Below, in pieces: positions 1-7,609 of a stretch of 25,717 nucleotides of DNA. The notes under the pieces were generated by a model. The model made no database searches and was not told the DNA's origin. It was given only the letters and a program-made list of their open reading frames with translations. The stretch covers positions 1 through 25,717 of the forward strand of contig JAGGSX010000139.1 of the NCBI GenBank assembly GCA_021158865.1. The letters are read 5' to 3'. Source of the DNA: Thermoplasmata archaeon. GTDB lineage: Archaea > Thermoplasmatota > E2 > UBA202 > JdFR-43. The translations under genes were made by a program, and so were the position numbers. Numbering within the stretch: the stretch's first letter is position 1; the number at the start of each line of letters is the position of its first letter.

Positions 1-1242
1 TATCGGCTCTGTGCCTGAAGGACGAATCAATACCCAAGCGTTGTCAACAAAAATTTTTATTCCATCAGTTAAATCAACATTTTCTTTAATTTCCTTTTTT
101 ATTTTTTCCATCAATTCTTCTTTTTTTTCAACCTTTAATTTTGTTTTTACAAGACTGTAATCAGGAACTTCTCTAACCAATTCTGATAATTTTTTTCCCT
201 TAATTGCCATTAATTCAAGCATGGCAACACTTGACATTCCAGCATCCCTGCAATATTGATGCTCAGGAAATATTAATCCACCATTTTCCTCTCCTCCAAA
301 AATTGCATTCAATTCTCTCATTTTTCTTGCGACAATTGGAGCTCCCACCTTGGTATATACAACTCTTCCTCCTTTTGCCTTGACATAATCCTCAACACAG
401 CTTGAAGTTGAAACAGGTGTTACAACAATACCTTTTTTCTTCTCAACTTTATATCCAGATAAAATTGCAAGCGTTTTATCCCCATGGATGTAATTGCCTT
501 TCTCGTCAACAAAAATTGCTCTGTCTGCATCTCCATCATAAGCTATGCCAATGTCGGCTCCAGCATTTTTTACAAAAGAAATCAAGTCATGCAAATTGCT
601 TGCTGTGGGCTCAGGCGGGCGGGCTGGAAAATTTCCATCTGGATGAGCATTTATACTAACAACTTTTGCAACTTTTGAGATTAGATATGGCATGGTATAG
701 CTTCCAGCTCCATTTCCGCAATCAACAACAACTTTGAAATTTTTTTCTTTTATTCCATCCGTGTTAACCAAATCAAGAACCCCTTCTATGTAAAAATCAA
801 GGATAGCAACATCATAAACCTTCCCAATTTCATTCCATGCCGCTTTCTTAAATTTTTCATTGAAATAAAATTTTTCTATTTTTTCTTCCTTGCTTCTTTC
901 CAATTCTGTCCCATCATCATCTATAACTTTTATTCCATCAAATTCTGCTGGATTATGGGAAGCTGTTATTATGACACCAGCATTTGCCTCGCTATTTTTG
1001 ACATAATATTGTAAAGCTGGAGAAGGCGCTATTCCTGCATCAAAAACATTGTTTCCTGTTGAAATTATTCCCGATATTACAGCATTTTTCAACATTTCAT
1101 TTGCTGTTCTTGTATCTGTTGCAATAACAATATTTCCTTCAAAATAACTTCCTATTGCTTTTCCAAGACGTAAAGCAAGTTCTGGTGTCATGCTTTCATT
1201 AACAACGCCTCTTACTCCATTTGTTCCAAATAAACGATGCAT
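1..1242 (-). CDS. Phosphoglucosamine/phosphomannomutase family protein (3' end outside window)
   Basis: An alpha-D-phosphohexomutase, which moves phosphate between C6 and C1 of a hexose (glucosamine, mannose or glucose), a cytosolic step in making nucleotide sugars. Translated from the ATG at 1242, it starts MHRLFGTNGVRG, the usual N-terminus. It then has the phosphoserine loop TASHNP, the metal loop DGDADRA, the sugar-binding loop GEENGG and the C-terminal phosphate loop RPSGTEP at the very window edge. All four signature regions are present, in order, in 414 codons. Archaeal relatives have about 450 residues, so roughly 35 residues lie outside the window. The gene starts 28 bases after the nucleotidyltransferase stop and is probably co-transcribed with it. 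The family is certain. The substrate is not; GlmM is the likeliest, given a GlmU-like neighbour. Confidence 0.93.
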   Translation of the reverse strand, partial: MHRLFGTNGVRGVVNESMTPELALRLGKAIGSYFEGNIVIATDTRTANEMLKNAVISGIISTGNNVFDAGIAPSPALQYYVKNSEANAGVIITASHNPAEFDGIKVIDDDGTELERSKEEKIEKFYFNEKFKKAAWNEIGKVYDVAILDFYIEGVLDLVNTDGIKEKNFKVVVDCGNGAGSYTMPYLISKVAKVVSINAHPDGNFPARPPEPTASNLHDLISFVKNAGADIGIAYDGDADRAIFVDEKGNYIHGDKTLAILSGYKVEKKKGIVVTPVSTSSCVEDYVKAKGGRVVYTKVGAPIVARKMRELNAIFGGEENGGLIFPEHQYCRDAGMSSVAMLELMAIKGKKLSELVREVPDYSLVKTKLKVEKKEELMEKIKKEIKENVDLTDGIKIFVDNAWVLIRPSGTEPI

Positions 1243-1270
1243 AAAAGAAAATAGAATGGAATATAAACTT

Positions 1271-2287
1271 TTATCTCTTTACAACATTTCCAATCTGTTT
1301 TTTTGGATATCCTTTTGGCACTGGTTTATTCCATATCTTTATATTTTCAATGACTGCATTTCTTTCTATAATTTCGTCGTCACCAACAATCACATTTTTT
1401 AAGATGACATTGCTACCAATTTCAACATTACTTCCAATTATTGAATTCTGTATCTCAGCATTGCTACCAATTTCAACATTATCATAGATTATACTTGATT
1501 TTATTAAAGAATTTTTTCCTATCTTGCATTCATCTCCAACGCTACTTTCCTTAATAACTCCTTCGACATTGCAATTCTTTCCAAATAAATTAATTAAATT
1601 TCTCCTCTTTAAGAGAGATTTATTCGCTTCTATATAGCTTTCCCTCCTTCCAACATCTATCCAGAATCCATCAAATGAAAATCCATAAAACGGCAAGCCA
1701 TCTTCAATTATTTTCGGGAAAATTTCCATTTCCATCGAAACAAATTTTTCTGGTTCGATATAATCTAAGATATCCTGCTCCATACAATAGGCTCCCGCAT
1801 TTATCAAATTACTCGGCGCTTCATGGCGTAGAGGCTTTTCAACAAATCTTATTATTCTTCCATGGCTTATATCGACGACTCCAAATTCTTCAACATTTTT
1901 CACAGGCCATAATGATATTGTAGCCTTCGCCTTCTTTTCCTTATGATACTGAATAAATTTCCTTATATTAAGAGAAGAGATTATATCACTATTTAAGACC
2001 AAAAATGGTCCATCAATATATTTCTCGGCGTTTTTGACGGCGCCAGCCGTCCCCAAAGGTTTTTTCTCCTCATTCACAATGGCATTTATATCATTTTCCT
2101 CAAAGTATTCCTCAAGTTGTTCCTTTCTATAGTTTGCAGCAACAATTATTTCAGTTCCTTTCGGCAAAGTTTCTATTAGATAATTAATCATAGGTTTATT
2201 CAACAATGGTAACATTGGTTTTGCTCTCGTATAAGTTAATGGAGCCAATCTTGTGCCGTAGCCTCCAGCGAGTATAATAGCTTGCAT
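1271..2287 (-). CDS. Sugar-1-phosphate nucleotidyltransferase with hexapeptide-repeat tail (GlmU-like)
   Basis: A 338-residue enzyme expected to join a sugar-1-phosphate to an NTP, releasing pyrophosphate. The N-terminus has the family signature AGGYGTRLAPLT followed by AKPMLPLLNKPM, and a Rossmann-like NTP_transferase domain fills about residues 1-225. Residues about 235-320 are hexapeptide repeats (for example IGSNVEIGSNVILKNV), predicting a left-handed beta-helix. In bifunctional archaeal proteins this part can be an acetyltransferase; in others it is only structural. With the mutase just downstream it would make UDP-GlcNAc or a similar sugar for glycosylation or envelope polymers. GDP-mannose or dTDP-glucose synthesis are alternatives that the sequence cannot exclude. 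Confidence 0.9.
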   Translation of the reverse strand: MQAIILAGGYGTRLAPLTYTRAKPMLPLLNKPMINYLIETLPKGTEIIVAANYRKEQLEEYFEENDINAIVNEEKKPLGTAGAVKNAEKYIDGPFLVLNSDIISSLNIRKFIQYHKEKKAKATISLWPVKNVEEFGVVDISHGRIIRFVEKPLRHEAPSNLINAGAYCMEQDILDYIEPEKFVSMEMEIFPKIIEDGLPFYGFSFDGFWIDVGRRESYIEANKSLLKRRNLINLFGKNCNVEGVIKESSVGDECKIGKNSLIKSSIIYDNVEIGSNAEIQNSIIGSNVEIGSNVILKNVIVGDDEIIERNAVIENIKIWNKPVPKGYPKKQIGNVVKR

Positions 2288-2304
2288 ATTGAGAGAATGA
2301 GAAG

Positions 2305-2320
2305 AAAAATAAATAATTTT
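2305..2320 (-). promoter_or_regulatory. Putative TATA box for the nucleotidyltransferase-mutase operon
   Basis: Read on the minus strand, the sequence AAAATTATTTATTTTT is centred about 26 bases before the ATG at 2287. That spacing fits an archaeal TATA box driving a leaderless mRNA. There is no Shine-Dalgarno sequence before the ATG, in agreement. Confidence 0.5.
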
Positions 2321-2385
2321 GTTTTTGATTAACCAACTCCATAAAAAATATTCGTACTCAACACCGACATTACAATTCCAATAAC

Positions 2386-2396
2386 TTTAAATATAT
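2386..2396 (+). promoter_or_regulatory. Putative TATA box for the tetraether-synthase-like gene
   Basis: TTTAAATATAT is centred about 27 bases upstream of the ATG at 2418, the usual archaeal TATA-to-start distance. The transcript would begin at or next to the start codon. Promoters for the two divergent genes share this 130-base gap. Confidence 0.6.
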
Positions 2397-2417
2397 CCAA
2401 GTTCATTTTCAGATAAT

Positions 2418-4085
2418 ATGATGGTTGAAGAATTGGCTCAAAAAGAAAATTTTAAAATTCTTGAAATAACTAAGAGCGTAGATGAGCGTTCGATTAAGGA
2501 AGGGCATCTTCCAGAAACAATTCCTGCTGCTTATGTTGAAAAAAATGGCATTGTTTATTTACTTAAAGAAAGTGGAACAATCGAAAGAATAGGAAGTAAA
2601 GAATATTGGGACAAGATAGAAAAATTCAAAGCCAGAGATAGTTATGTCGCGAAAATAAATACAAATATAAGGCACAAAAGAGACCTTGTCAATTGCGGGC
2701 TTTGTAATCAGCATAAAAATACAACCGCTTTGCTGAACATTGTTGCAACCAATAGATGTGACTTGAGATGCTGGTATTGTTTCTTCTATGAGGAAAAGGC
2801 TGGTTTTGTCTATGAACCAAGCATAGAAGAGATAGCCCAAGAAATTAAAGTTGCCAGAGATTTTAATGGATATACCCCACCGATTCAGATAACAGGAGGA
2901 GAACCATCTTTGAGAGAAGATGTTCACGAGATAATAAGGGTGGCGAAAGAGCTTGGTTCCTCTCATGTTCAATTAAATACAAATTCTGTATCTTTAGGAA
3001 TAGATTATTTTGAAAATCCTGAGAAAGCTATAGAAAAAGTCCGTAGGTGGAAGGAAGCTGGATTGAATACAATATATACATCTTTTGACGGCATCCGTCC
3101 TGATGCAAACAGCAATATAAAAAATCATTATGAAATGCCTTTTGCCCTTGAAGCATATATCAATGGAGGTGTGAAAAGCATTGTTCTTGTCCCTACAGTA
3201 AGCCAATTAAATCTTCATGAAATGCCTGCTGTGGTTAAATTTGCGATTCATAACATTTCTAAAGGAATAAAAGGTGTTAACTTTCAGCCAATTTCTCTTG
3301 TAGGCTATATAAGGAAAGGAGATAGGGATAAACTCAGAGTTGTTCAATCGGATATTGTTGATGTGCTCAAAACAAAATACAACATTGGGATGGAAGCATG
3401 GTATCCCGTGCCGACGGTGGCGGCGCTAGCTGATGTTATTGGTAGAGAGCCCCATATTCATTTTTATAATAATGAGAAATGCGGTATAGCAACTTACGTT
3501 TATGTTGATAAAGAAAATGAAAAAATGTTTCCTATAACAGATTTCATCGATGTTGATCGTTTTATATTTGACATATCTGAACTGAGAGAAAGTAAATTGA
3601 AGAAAGCTCTTTTTGGAGCAAAATTGATTCCAAGTGTTATAAAATATGGAAGTGCAAAAAAAGCTCTTGCAAACAAATTGAAGGAATACATCATAAATGA
3701 TGAATTGCCAAATGGAGTGAGGATATCAAGATTGCTTGAAGAGATTATAGAAAGAGGAAATTATACTGCTTTAGGAGAATTCCATCAATACTTTCTTTTC
3801 CTTGGAATGATGCATTTTCAGGATTATTACACTTATGATGTTAATAGAGTGCAACGTTGCAGCATACATTATGCAGCTGGTAATAAATTAATACCATTCT
3901 GCACATATAATGTTTTTCCAAATATCCATAGAGATAGCTTTTTAAAATCTCATAGAACAATAGAAAATGAAGAAAATTTAAAAAAGAAGTCACTGGAAGC
4001 AAAAGAGCGTGTAATTTCATTTAGGGAAAGAAAGGATGAGATTACTGCATCTCCAATATATAAAGAAGCATATAGAGGAATATAA
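2418..4085 (+). CDS. tes: Radical SAM protein, probable tetraether lipid synthase (Tes)
   Basis: A 555-residue radical SAM enzyme. The cluster motif CDLRCWYC (C114, C118, C121) is followed by FFYEEKAGFVYEP and the SAM-binding GGEP (160-163). A CGLC...H motif (C93, C96, H99) precedes it, and further cysteines sit at CGIATYVYVD and in the C-terminal CSIHYAAGNKLIPFC, enough for auxiliary Fe-S or zinc sites. This layout and the length match the Tes family (MJ0619/MA_1486-like), which joins two archaeol lipids tail to tail through sp3 carbon coupling to form GDGT membrane lipids. Older annotations call these proteins pterin methyltransferases. The gene stands alone, leaderless, and converges with the M42 peptidase. 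Family membership is well supported by motif memory. Tes versus a paralogue acting on other lipid positions is not resolved. Confidence 0.82.
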   Translation: MMVEELAQKENFKILEITKSVDERSIKEGHLPETIPAAYVEKNGIVYLLKESGTIERIGSKEYWDKIEKFKARDSYVAKINTNIRHKRDLVNCGLCNQHKNTTALLNIVATNRCDLRCWYCFFYEEKAGFVYEPSIEEIAQEIKVARDFNGYTPPIQITGGEPSLREDVHEIIRVAKELGSSHVQLNTNSVSLGIDYFENPEKAIEKVRRWKEAGLNTIYTSFDGIRPDANSNIKNHYEMPFALEAYINGGVKSIVLVPTVSQLNLHEMPAVVKFAIHNISKGIKGVNFQPISLVGYIRKGDRDKLRVVQSDIVDVLKTKYNIGMEAWYPVPTVAALADVIGREPHIHFYNNEKCGIATYVYVDKENEKMFPITDFIDVDRFIFDISELRESKLKKALFGAKLIPSVIKYGSAKKALANKLKEYIINDELPNGVRISRLLEEIIERGNYTALGEFHQYFLFLGMMHFQDYYTYDVNRVQRCSIHYAAGNKLIPFCTYNVFPNIHRDSFLKSHRTIENEENLKKKSLEAKERVISFRERKDEITASPIYKEAYRGI

Positions 4086-4105
4086 GTTCGTTGCTAAATT
4101 ATTCT

Positions 4106-5143
4106 CTATATCTTCAGCTTATCAATGTTTTCTATTGCTTTTGTTAGAAGATTTATGCTGCTTTCAATATCTTTAAGGCTGGCAACTTCCACTCCTGAAT
4201 GCATGTAGCGGAGTGGCACACTTATAACACCGGAAGGTATGCCCGTTTTTGTTAAATGGATGACGGCTGCATCTGTTGTGCCGCCTTCCGCCACCTCCAA
4301 CTGGTATTTTATTCTATTTTCTTTTGCCACATTTTCAAGCCATTCAATTATTGAAGGATGTGATATTAAGCCACGACCACTTGCATCGGCAACAGTTATG
4401 ACAGCCCCTCCATCCAATTTTATATGCCTGTCTTTTTCATCTATGCCAGGATGGTCGCCAGCTATTGCAACCTCACAGACTATGGCTAAATCTGGAAATA
4501 AACCAAAAGCAGAAGTTCTTGCTCCTTTTAGACCAACCTCTTCTTGAACAGTTCCAACAGCATATATTGTTGCCTTGCTTTTCACTTTTTTCAAAGTTTC
4601 AAGCATCATTACAATTCCAATTCTATCATCCAGTGCTTTTCCCGTTATCCTTCCATTTATTAATTCTTTCATATCTGTATCAAGGCTTATTACATTACCA
4701 ATCTTTATTCCATTTTTTTCAGCATCCTCTCTACTTTTTGCTCCTATATCAATGAACATGTCTTCATAGGTTATTGCTTTCTTTTTATCTTCATCTTTCA
4801 TTAAGTGAGGAGGTTTTGAGCCCACAACACCATATACATCTTTCTTTCCATGAATAACAACACGGCTGTTCAGCAAAATCTGATCAAACCATCCACCTAT
4901 TTTTATGAATTTTATAAAACCATCTTTATCTATATCTTTCACCATAAGACCTATCTCATCCATGTGGGCAGCAAGCATTATGGCTGGCTGCCCACCATTT
5001 TTTATTCCTATTACATTTCCAAGTTTATCCACCCTTATTTCATCAACATATTTTTCCATTTCATTCATAACAAAGCTTCTTATTTTTTCTTCATAACCAG
5101 AAATGCCTGGTATATCTGCCAATTTTTTTAAAAGTTTTTTCAT
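4106..5143 (-). CDS. M42 family metallo-aminopeptidase (TET/FrvX-like)
   Basis: A 345-residue cytosolic peptidase of the M42 family, which forms large tetrahedral dodecamers and trims peptides left by the proteasome or imported from outside. Expected dinuclear metal and catalytic residues are visible: H60 and D62 in AAHMDEIG, D172 in GKALDDRIG, the pair E201-E202 in VQEEVGLKGA, E224 in CEVAIAGDHPG, and H315 in RYMHSGVE. Length is normal for the family. It ends 20 bases from the convergent radical SAM gene and has its own leaderless promoter. The exact preference (leucyl, glutamyl or lysyl peptidase) cannot be read from sequence. A role in using peptides fits the exported C25 peptidase elsewhere in the window. 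Confidence 0.92.
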   Translation of the reverse strand: MKKLLKKLADIPGISGYEEKIRSFVMNEMEKYVDEIRVDKLGNVIGIKNGGQPAIMLAAHMDEIGLMVKDIDKDGFIKFIKIGGWFDQILLNSRVVIHGKKDVYGVVGSKPPHLMKDEDKKKAITYEDMFIDIGAKSREDAEKNGIKIGNVISLDTDMKELINGRITGKALDDRIGIVMMLETLKKVKSKATIYAVGTVQEEVGLKGARTSAFGLFPDLAIVCEVAIAGDHPGIDEKDRHIKLDGGAVITVADASGRGLISHPSIIEWLENVAKENRIKYQLEVAEGGTTDAAVIHLTKTGIPSGVISVPLRYMHSGVEVASLKDIESSINLLTKAIENIDKLKI

Positions 5144-5155
5144 GCTGATGCATTT

Positions 5156-5170
5156 CTTATAAATATTTAA
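5156..5170 (-). promoter_or_regulatory. Putative TATA box for the M42 peptidase
   Basis: On the minus strand TTAAATATTTATAAG lies 14-27 bases before the ATG at 5143; its distal part (TTAAATAT) has the spacing expected for a leaderless start. No Shine-Dalgarno sequence is seen. Confidence 0.5.
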
Positions 5171-5210
5171 GCATTGCTGACAATGTGCTATGCGTAAAGT
5201 TTTTAAGGTT

Positions 5211-5229
5211 TAAATGTTATGATATAACA
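5211..5229 (+). repeat. Left copy of an imperfect direct repeat flanking the restriction-modification module
   Basis: TAAATGT-TAT-GATATAACA here resembles TAAATGT-GATATAGCA at 7429-7444: the same 16 positions with one substitution and a 3-base insertion. The two copies bracket the nuclease-methyltransferase module. The left copy also overlaps a plausible TATA element (AAGGTTTAAAT, 5205-5215), so chance similarity between AT-rich promoter-like sequences is possible. Confidence 0.4.
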
Positions 5230-5346
5230 ATGAAAAATGAAATTCGTTTTAACTCCAATGGAGAGTATGCGAATAAAAACTTCGTGTATTATAGGTTAGA
5301 TGAAATTGATAACAATGAATATAGAGGGGTATCATTATGGAGATGA
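5230..5346 (+). CDS. Possible small protein upstream of the restriction nuclease
   Basis: A 38-codon reading frame (begins MKNEIRFNSN, ends YRGVSLWR) that overlaps the first ten bases of the nuclease gene. No family is recognised. It sits between the left flanking repeat and the nuclease. A GAGGGG sequence at its end (5324-5329) could act as ribosome-binding site for the nuclease ATG at 5337, as in translational coupling. It could be a short leader peptide, a remnant of a longer gene, or non-coding. The nearest strong TATA (5205-5215) would start transcription slightly after its ATG, which counts against it. Confidence 0.3.
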   Translation: MKNEIRFNSNGEYANKNFVYYRLDEIDNNEYRGVSLWR

Positions 5347-6039
5347 GTGAACTTAAGGGAAAATTAAAGATGATTAAAGATATGGGCTGGGTGGCATCAA
5401 AAAGAAAAGGAAATACAGGAATTGGCTATACTTTAGAAACTTTCTTGGGTATAAAAGAAAATAATTTAAAGGACCCCGATTTTGGTGATGTTGAATTAAA
5501 ATCTCAAAGAAAAGATGTTTCAAACCGATGTTTCAAACCGAATTACTATGTTTACTTTTAATAGAGCTGTATGGAAAATACGTCAAAAGAATTTAATAGA
5601 AAAGTATGGGTATGTGGATTCTAATGGAAGAAAAGCTTTATATTGCACAGTAAATACAAGGCCAAATGCCCAAGGTTTATATTTAAAAGTGGATGGTAAA
5701 AAGCTTAGGCTTTATCATATTAACAATACATTAATCGCAGAATGGGACATCAAAGATTTAGTTGAGACATTCAGGAAAAAAATGCCTGCGTTAGTCGTAG
5801 TTATTGCAGACACTAGAATTAATTCAGAAGAAAGAGAGGAATTTTATTTTAATGAAGCACATCTCCTTAAAAACCCTGATATAAATAATTTTATCCACCT
5901 TTTAAAAAAAGATATAATTATTGTTGATATTAGAATGCACATTAAGAAAAATGGAGCTGTAAGAAATCATGGAACTGCTTTTAGGATTGATGAAAAATAT
6001 CTATACCTTTGTTTTGCAGATAAGGAGAGATTAATATGA
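5337..6039 (+). pseudogene. MvaI/BcnI-family type II restriction endonuclease, frameshifted by a 13-bp duplication
   Basis: The first frame (from ATG 5337) reads KRKGNTGIG, then TLETFLG, ENNLKDPDFGDVELKSQRK; the second, ending at 6039, contains TMFTFNRAVW and, near its end, VDIRMHIKKNG and NHGTAFRI. Both halves match the layout of MvaI-like monomeric nucleases, which cut CCNGG-type sites. Candidate catalytic residues are E34, D48, E53 and K55 (D-x4-E-x-K). The halves are in different frames because GATGTTTCAAACC occurs twice in tandem at 5514-5539. With one copy removed the frame runs ...QRKDVSNRITMFTFNR... without a break, giving about 229 residues. As it stands the first frame stops at 5559-5561 after 74 residues and should be inactive. 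The stop overlaps the methyltransferase start (ATGA). The family call is strong. Whether this is true inactivation, phase variation or an assembly error is open. Confidence 0.85.
5514..5539 (+). repeat. 13-bp tandem duplication inside the nuclease gene
   Basis: Two perfect copies of GATGTTTCAAACC, at 5514-5526 and 5527-5539, followed by GA that extends the periodicity to 5541. The unit is not a multiple of three, so the extra copy shifts the frame by one base. Deletion of either copy restores a continuous nuclease reading frame. Confidence 0.95.
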
Positions 6040-7298
6040 TTAGAGCAGAATTTAAAAAGATTCGGGACGACTCTTGGGATTTTAAAACTGCTTATACAAA
6101 GCAACATGTCCATTGTTTTCACCCTTATCCTGCGATGATGATACCACAAGTTGCAGGGCGAATCTTAGATGAATTTGCTAAGAAAGCAAGTCTTTTATTT
6201 GATCCATATTGTGGCACAGGTACATCATTAGTAGAAGCGAATTTGAGAGGTATAAATGCAATAGGAACTGATATAAATCCATTGGCTCGATCAATCGCAA
6301 AAGTGAAAACTACTGTTATTCCACTTAAAGTATTAGATTCATACTTAAAAGGTTTTAATGATTTTATTTTTTCAGTCAAACTTGGAATCAAGAAGGTTAG
6401 TCCTGTTATACCATATTTCAAGAATATTGATTATTGGTTTAAAAAAGAAACTCAATATTGGCTTGCTGTTATTAAAGAATATATTGAAGGAATTGATAAT
6501 AAAGATGTTCAGGATTTCTTTAAAGTAGCATTTAGTGAGACAGTAAGGGAAGCATCTTTAACTCGAAATAGTGAATTTAAATTGTATCGGATGACCCACA
6601 AACAAATAGAAAAATTTAATCCAGATGTTTTATCTATAATGATTAAAAAATTAATACGAAATAGGAATGGAATGGCTGAATATATTTCCTTAAAAAATAA
6701 CAAAGCAACTTCTAAAATATACGATTTTAATTCCGTTTATCAAATCCCTGAAAGTGCACTCCCAACTCATAGTGTAGATATTGTGGTAACATCTCCGCCT
6801 TATGGAGATTCAAGAACTACAGTAGCGTATGGGCAGTTTTCCCGGTTAAGTAATCAATGGTTGGGATTTGAGGAAATTAACGAAGTTGATAAGCGGTCTA
6901 TGGGTGGGATAAGAAAGAAAGAGTTTAAAAATTTTGGATTTAATCCACTTGATAAAGTATTGTTACAAATTGCAAAAATAGATAAAAAAAGAGTCTATGA
7001 TGTAATTTCTTTTTACATAGATTATGAACAGTCTATATCCAATATTTCAAAAATTGTTAAAGTTGGTGGGATTGTCGCTTATGTAGTTGGTAACAGACGA
7101 GTAAAAGGTATAGAAATTCCAAACGATGAAATAACAAGAGAATTTTTTGAAAGAAACGGATTTAAACATATTAAAACTATAATACGGGAAATTCCTAATA
7201 AAAGAATGCCCAAAAGGAATAGTCCTACTAATATACAAGGTTTAACAGAAACAACTATGAACTATGAACATATTGTGATATTACGAAAGGAGAAATAA
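6036..7298 (+). CDS. DNA methyltransferase of the restriction-modification module (probable N4-cytosine type)
   Basis: A 420-residue SAM-dependent DNA methyltransferase. The SAM-binding motif FDPYCGTGTS lies at residues 55-64, followed by GTDINPLA (77-84), and the catalytic TSPPYGDS is at about 252-259. SPPY is typical of amino methyltransferases that modify cytosine N4, as the partners of MvaI/BcnI nucleases do. The SAM motif precedes the catalytic motif, and an N-terminal HPYPA segment may help bind SAM. The gene overlaps the nuclease gene by four bases (ATGA), so they form one operon. It looks intact while the nuclease is broken, so it would act as a solitary modification enzyme. Arginine codons CGA and CGG are common here (for example near 6160, 6290, 6562, 6590, 6842, 6893, 7098), whereas neighbouring genes use almost only AGA/AGG, which suggests transfer. 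Confidence 0.92.
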   Translation: MIRAEFKKIRDDSWDFKTAYTKQHVHCFHPYPAMMIPQVAGRILDEFAKKASLLFDPYCGTGTSLVEANLRGINAIGTDINPLARSIAKVKTTVIPLKVLDSYLKGFNDFIFSVKLGIKKVSPVIPYFKNIDYWFKKETQYWLAVIKEYIEGIDNKDVQDFFKVAFSETVREASLTRNSEFKLYRMTHKQIEKFNPDVLSIMIKKLIRNRNGMAEYISLKNNKATSKIYDFNSVYQIPESALPTHSVDIVVTSPPYGDSRTTVAYGQFSRLSNQWLGFEEINEVDKRSMGGIRKKEFKNFGFNPLDKVLLQIAKIDKKRVYDVISFYIDYEQSISNISKIVKVGGIVAYVVGNRRVKGIEIPNDEITREFFERNGFKHIKTIIREIPNKRMPKRNSPTNIQGLTETTMNYEHIVILRKEK

Positions 7299-7315
7299 AA
7301 TATGCGACCAGTTTC

Positions 7316-7433
7316 GCTTAGCAGGAGGATATGTGGCTTTGATACTTCGCTCAAATCCTTCACAACCTTTTAGGTTATTCACCCTTCGTTTCGTCCGCAT
7401 TTGCTAACACAAATTTCACATATCCTGCTAAAT
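7316..7433 (+). repeat. Long hairpin element directly after the methyltransferase (attC-like)
   Basis: The arms TTAGCAGG-AGG-ATATGTG (7318-7335) and CACATAT-CCTGCTAA (7417-7431) pair over 15 bases with one 3-base bulge and enclose about 81 bases. Inside is a small hairpin, AACCT-TTT-AGGTT (7355-7367). The outer ends read GCTTAGC (7316-7322) and GCTAAAT (7427-7433). Integron attC ends read RYYYAAC and GTTRRRY: each end here differs from consensus at one position, and the two changes compensate each other in the stem. Total length (118 bp) and position, 17 bases after a stop codon, also suit an attC site. No integrase is in the window. It could instead be a terminator, a MITE or a structured RNA. 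The inverted repeat itself is certain; the attC reading is speculative. Confidence 0.85.
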
Positions 7434-7444
7434 GTGATATAGCA
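7429..7444 (+). repeat. Right copy of the imperfect direct repeat flanking the restriction-modification module
   Basis: TAAATGTGATATAGCA, similar to 5211-5229 (TAAATGT-TAT-GATATAACA). It begins within the right arm of the hairpin element, as would be expected if both mark the 3' side of a recombination site. Confidence 0.4.
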
Positions 7445-7595
7445 TTCTCCTTAGTAGCTTTTGTTTAGAATGAAGTTATAATGATGACAGATGCACTAAT
7501 GTTTTCTATGATATGGGGGTTTATAGCAGAAAAGAGAAGAATCAAAAAATCATAAAAGAAAGATTCTCCATAAATTTTAGATACTGGCATAACCA

Positions 7596-7609
7596 AAAGG
7601 TTTAAATTA
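7596..7609 (+). promoter_or_regulatory. Putative BRE/TATA for the Kae1-Bud32-pyrophosphatase operon
   Basis: AAAAGG followed by TTTAAATTA resembles a purine-rich BRE plus TATA. Its centre lies about 36 bases before the ATG at 7641. A second AT-rich element (TTTTTATATT, 7616-7625) is closer. Either could position transcription at or just before the first gene. Confidence 0.45.

Noticed and set aside
2559..2972. 137-codon frame antisense to the radical SAM gene
   Set aside because: Low-complexity translation of the opposite strand of a well-supported gene, with no family match. The same applies to other antisense frames at 9135-9542, 12253-12720, 13028-13369, 14988-15368 and 15605-16027.
5170..5189. 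Small hairpin (CATTG-CTGA-CAATG) upstream of the restriction-modification module as a second attC site
   Set aside because: The five-base stem is too short and lacks any core-site similarity.
5515..6039. Separate gene starting at ATG 5515
   Set aside because: This ATG exists only because of the 13-bp duplication. The frame is the second half of the broken restriction nuclease.
7318..7431. tRNA or rRNA fragment in the hairpin element
   Set aside because: No T-loop consensus, acceptor stem or CCA-like end, and the 81-base interior does not fold as a cloverleaf.
7481..7540. ATGATGA resembling a box C of a C/D guide RNA
   Set aside because: No CTGA boxes at the required spacing follow, and no C'/D' pair is visible.
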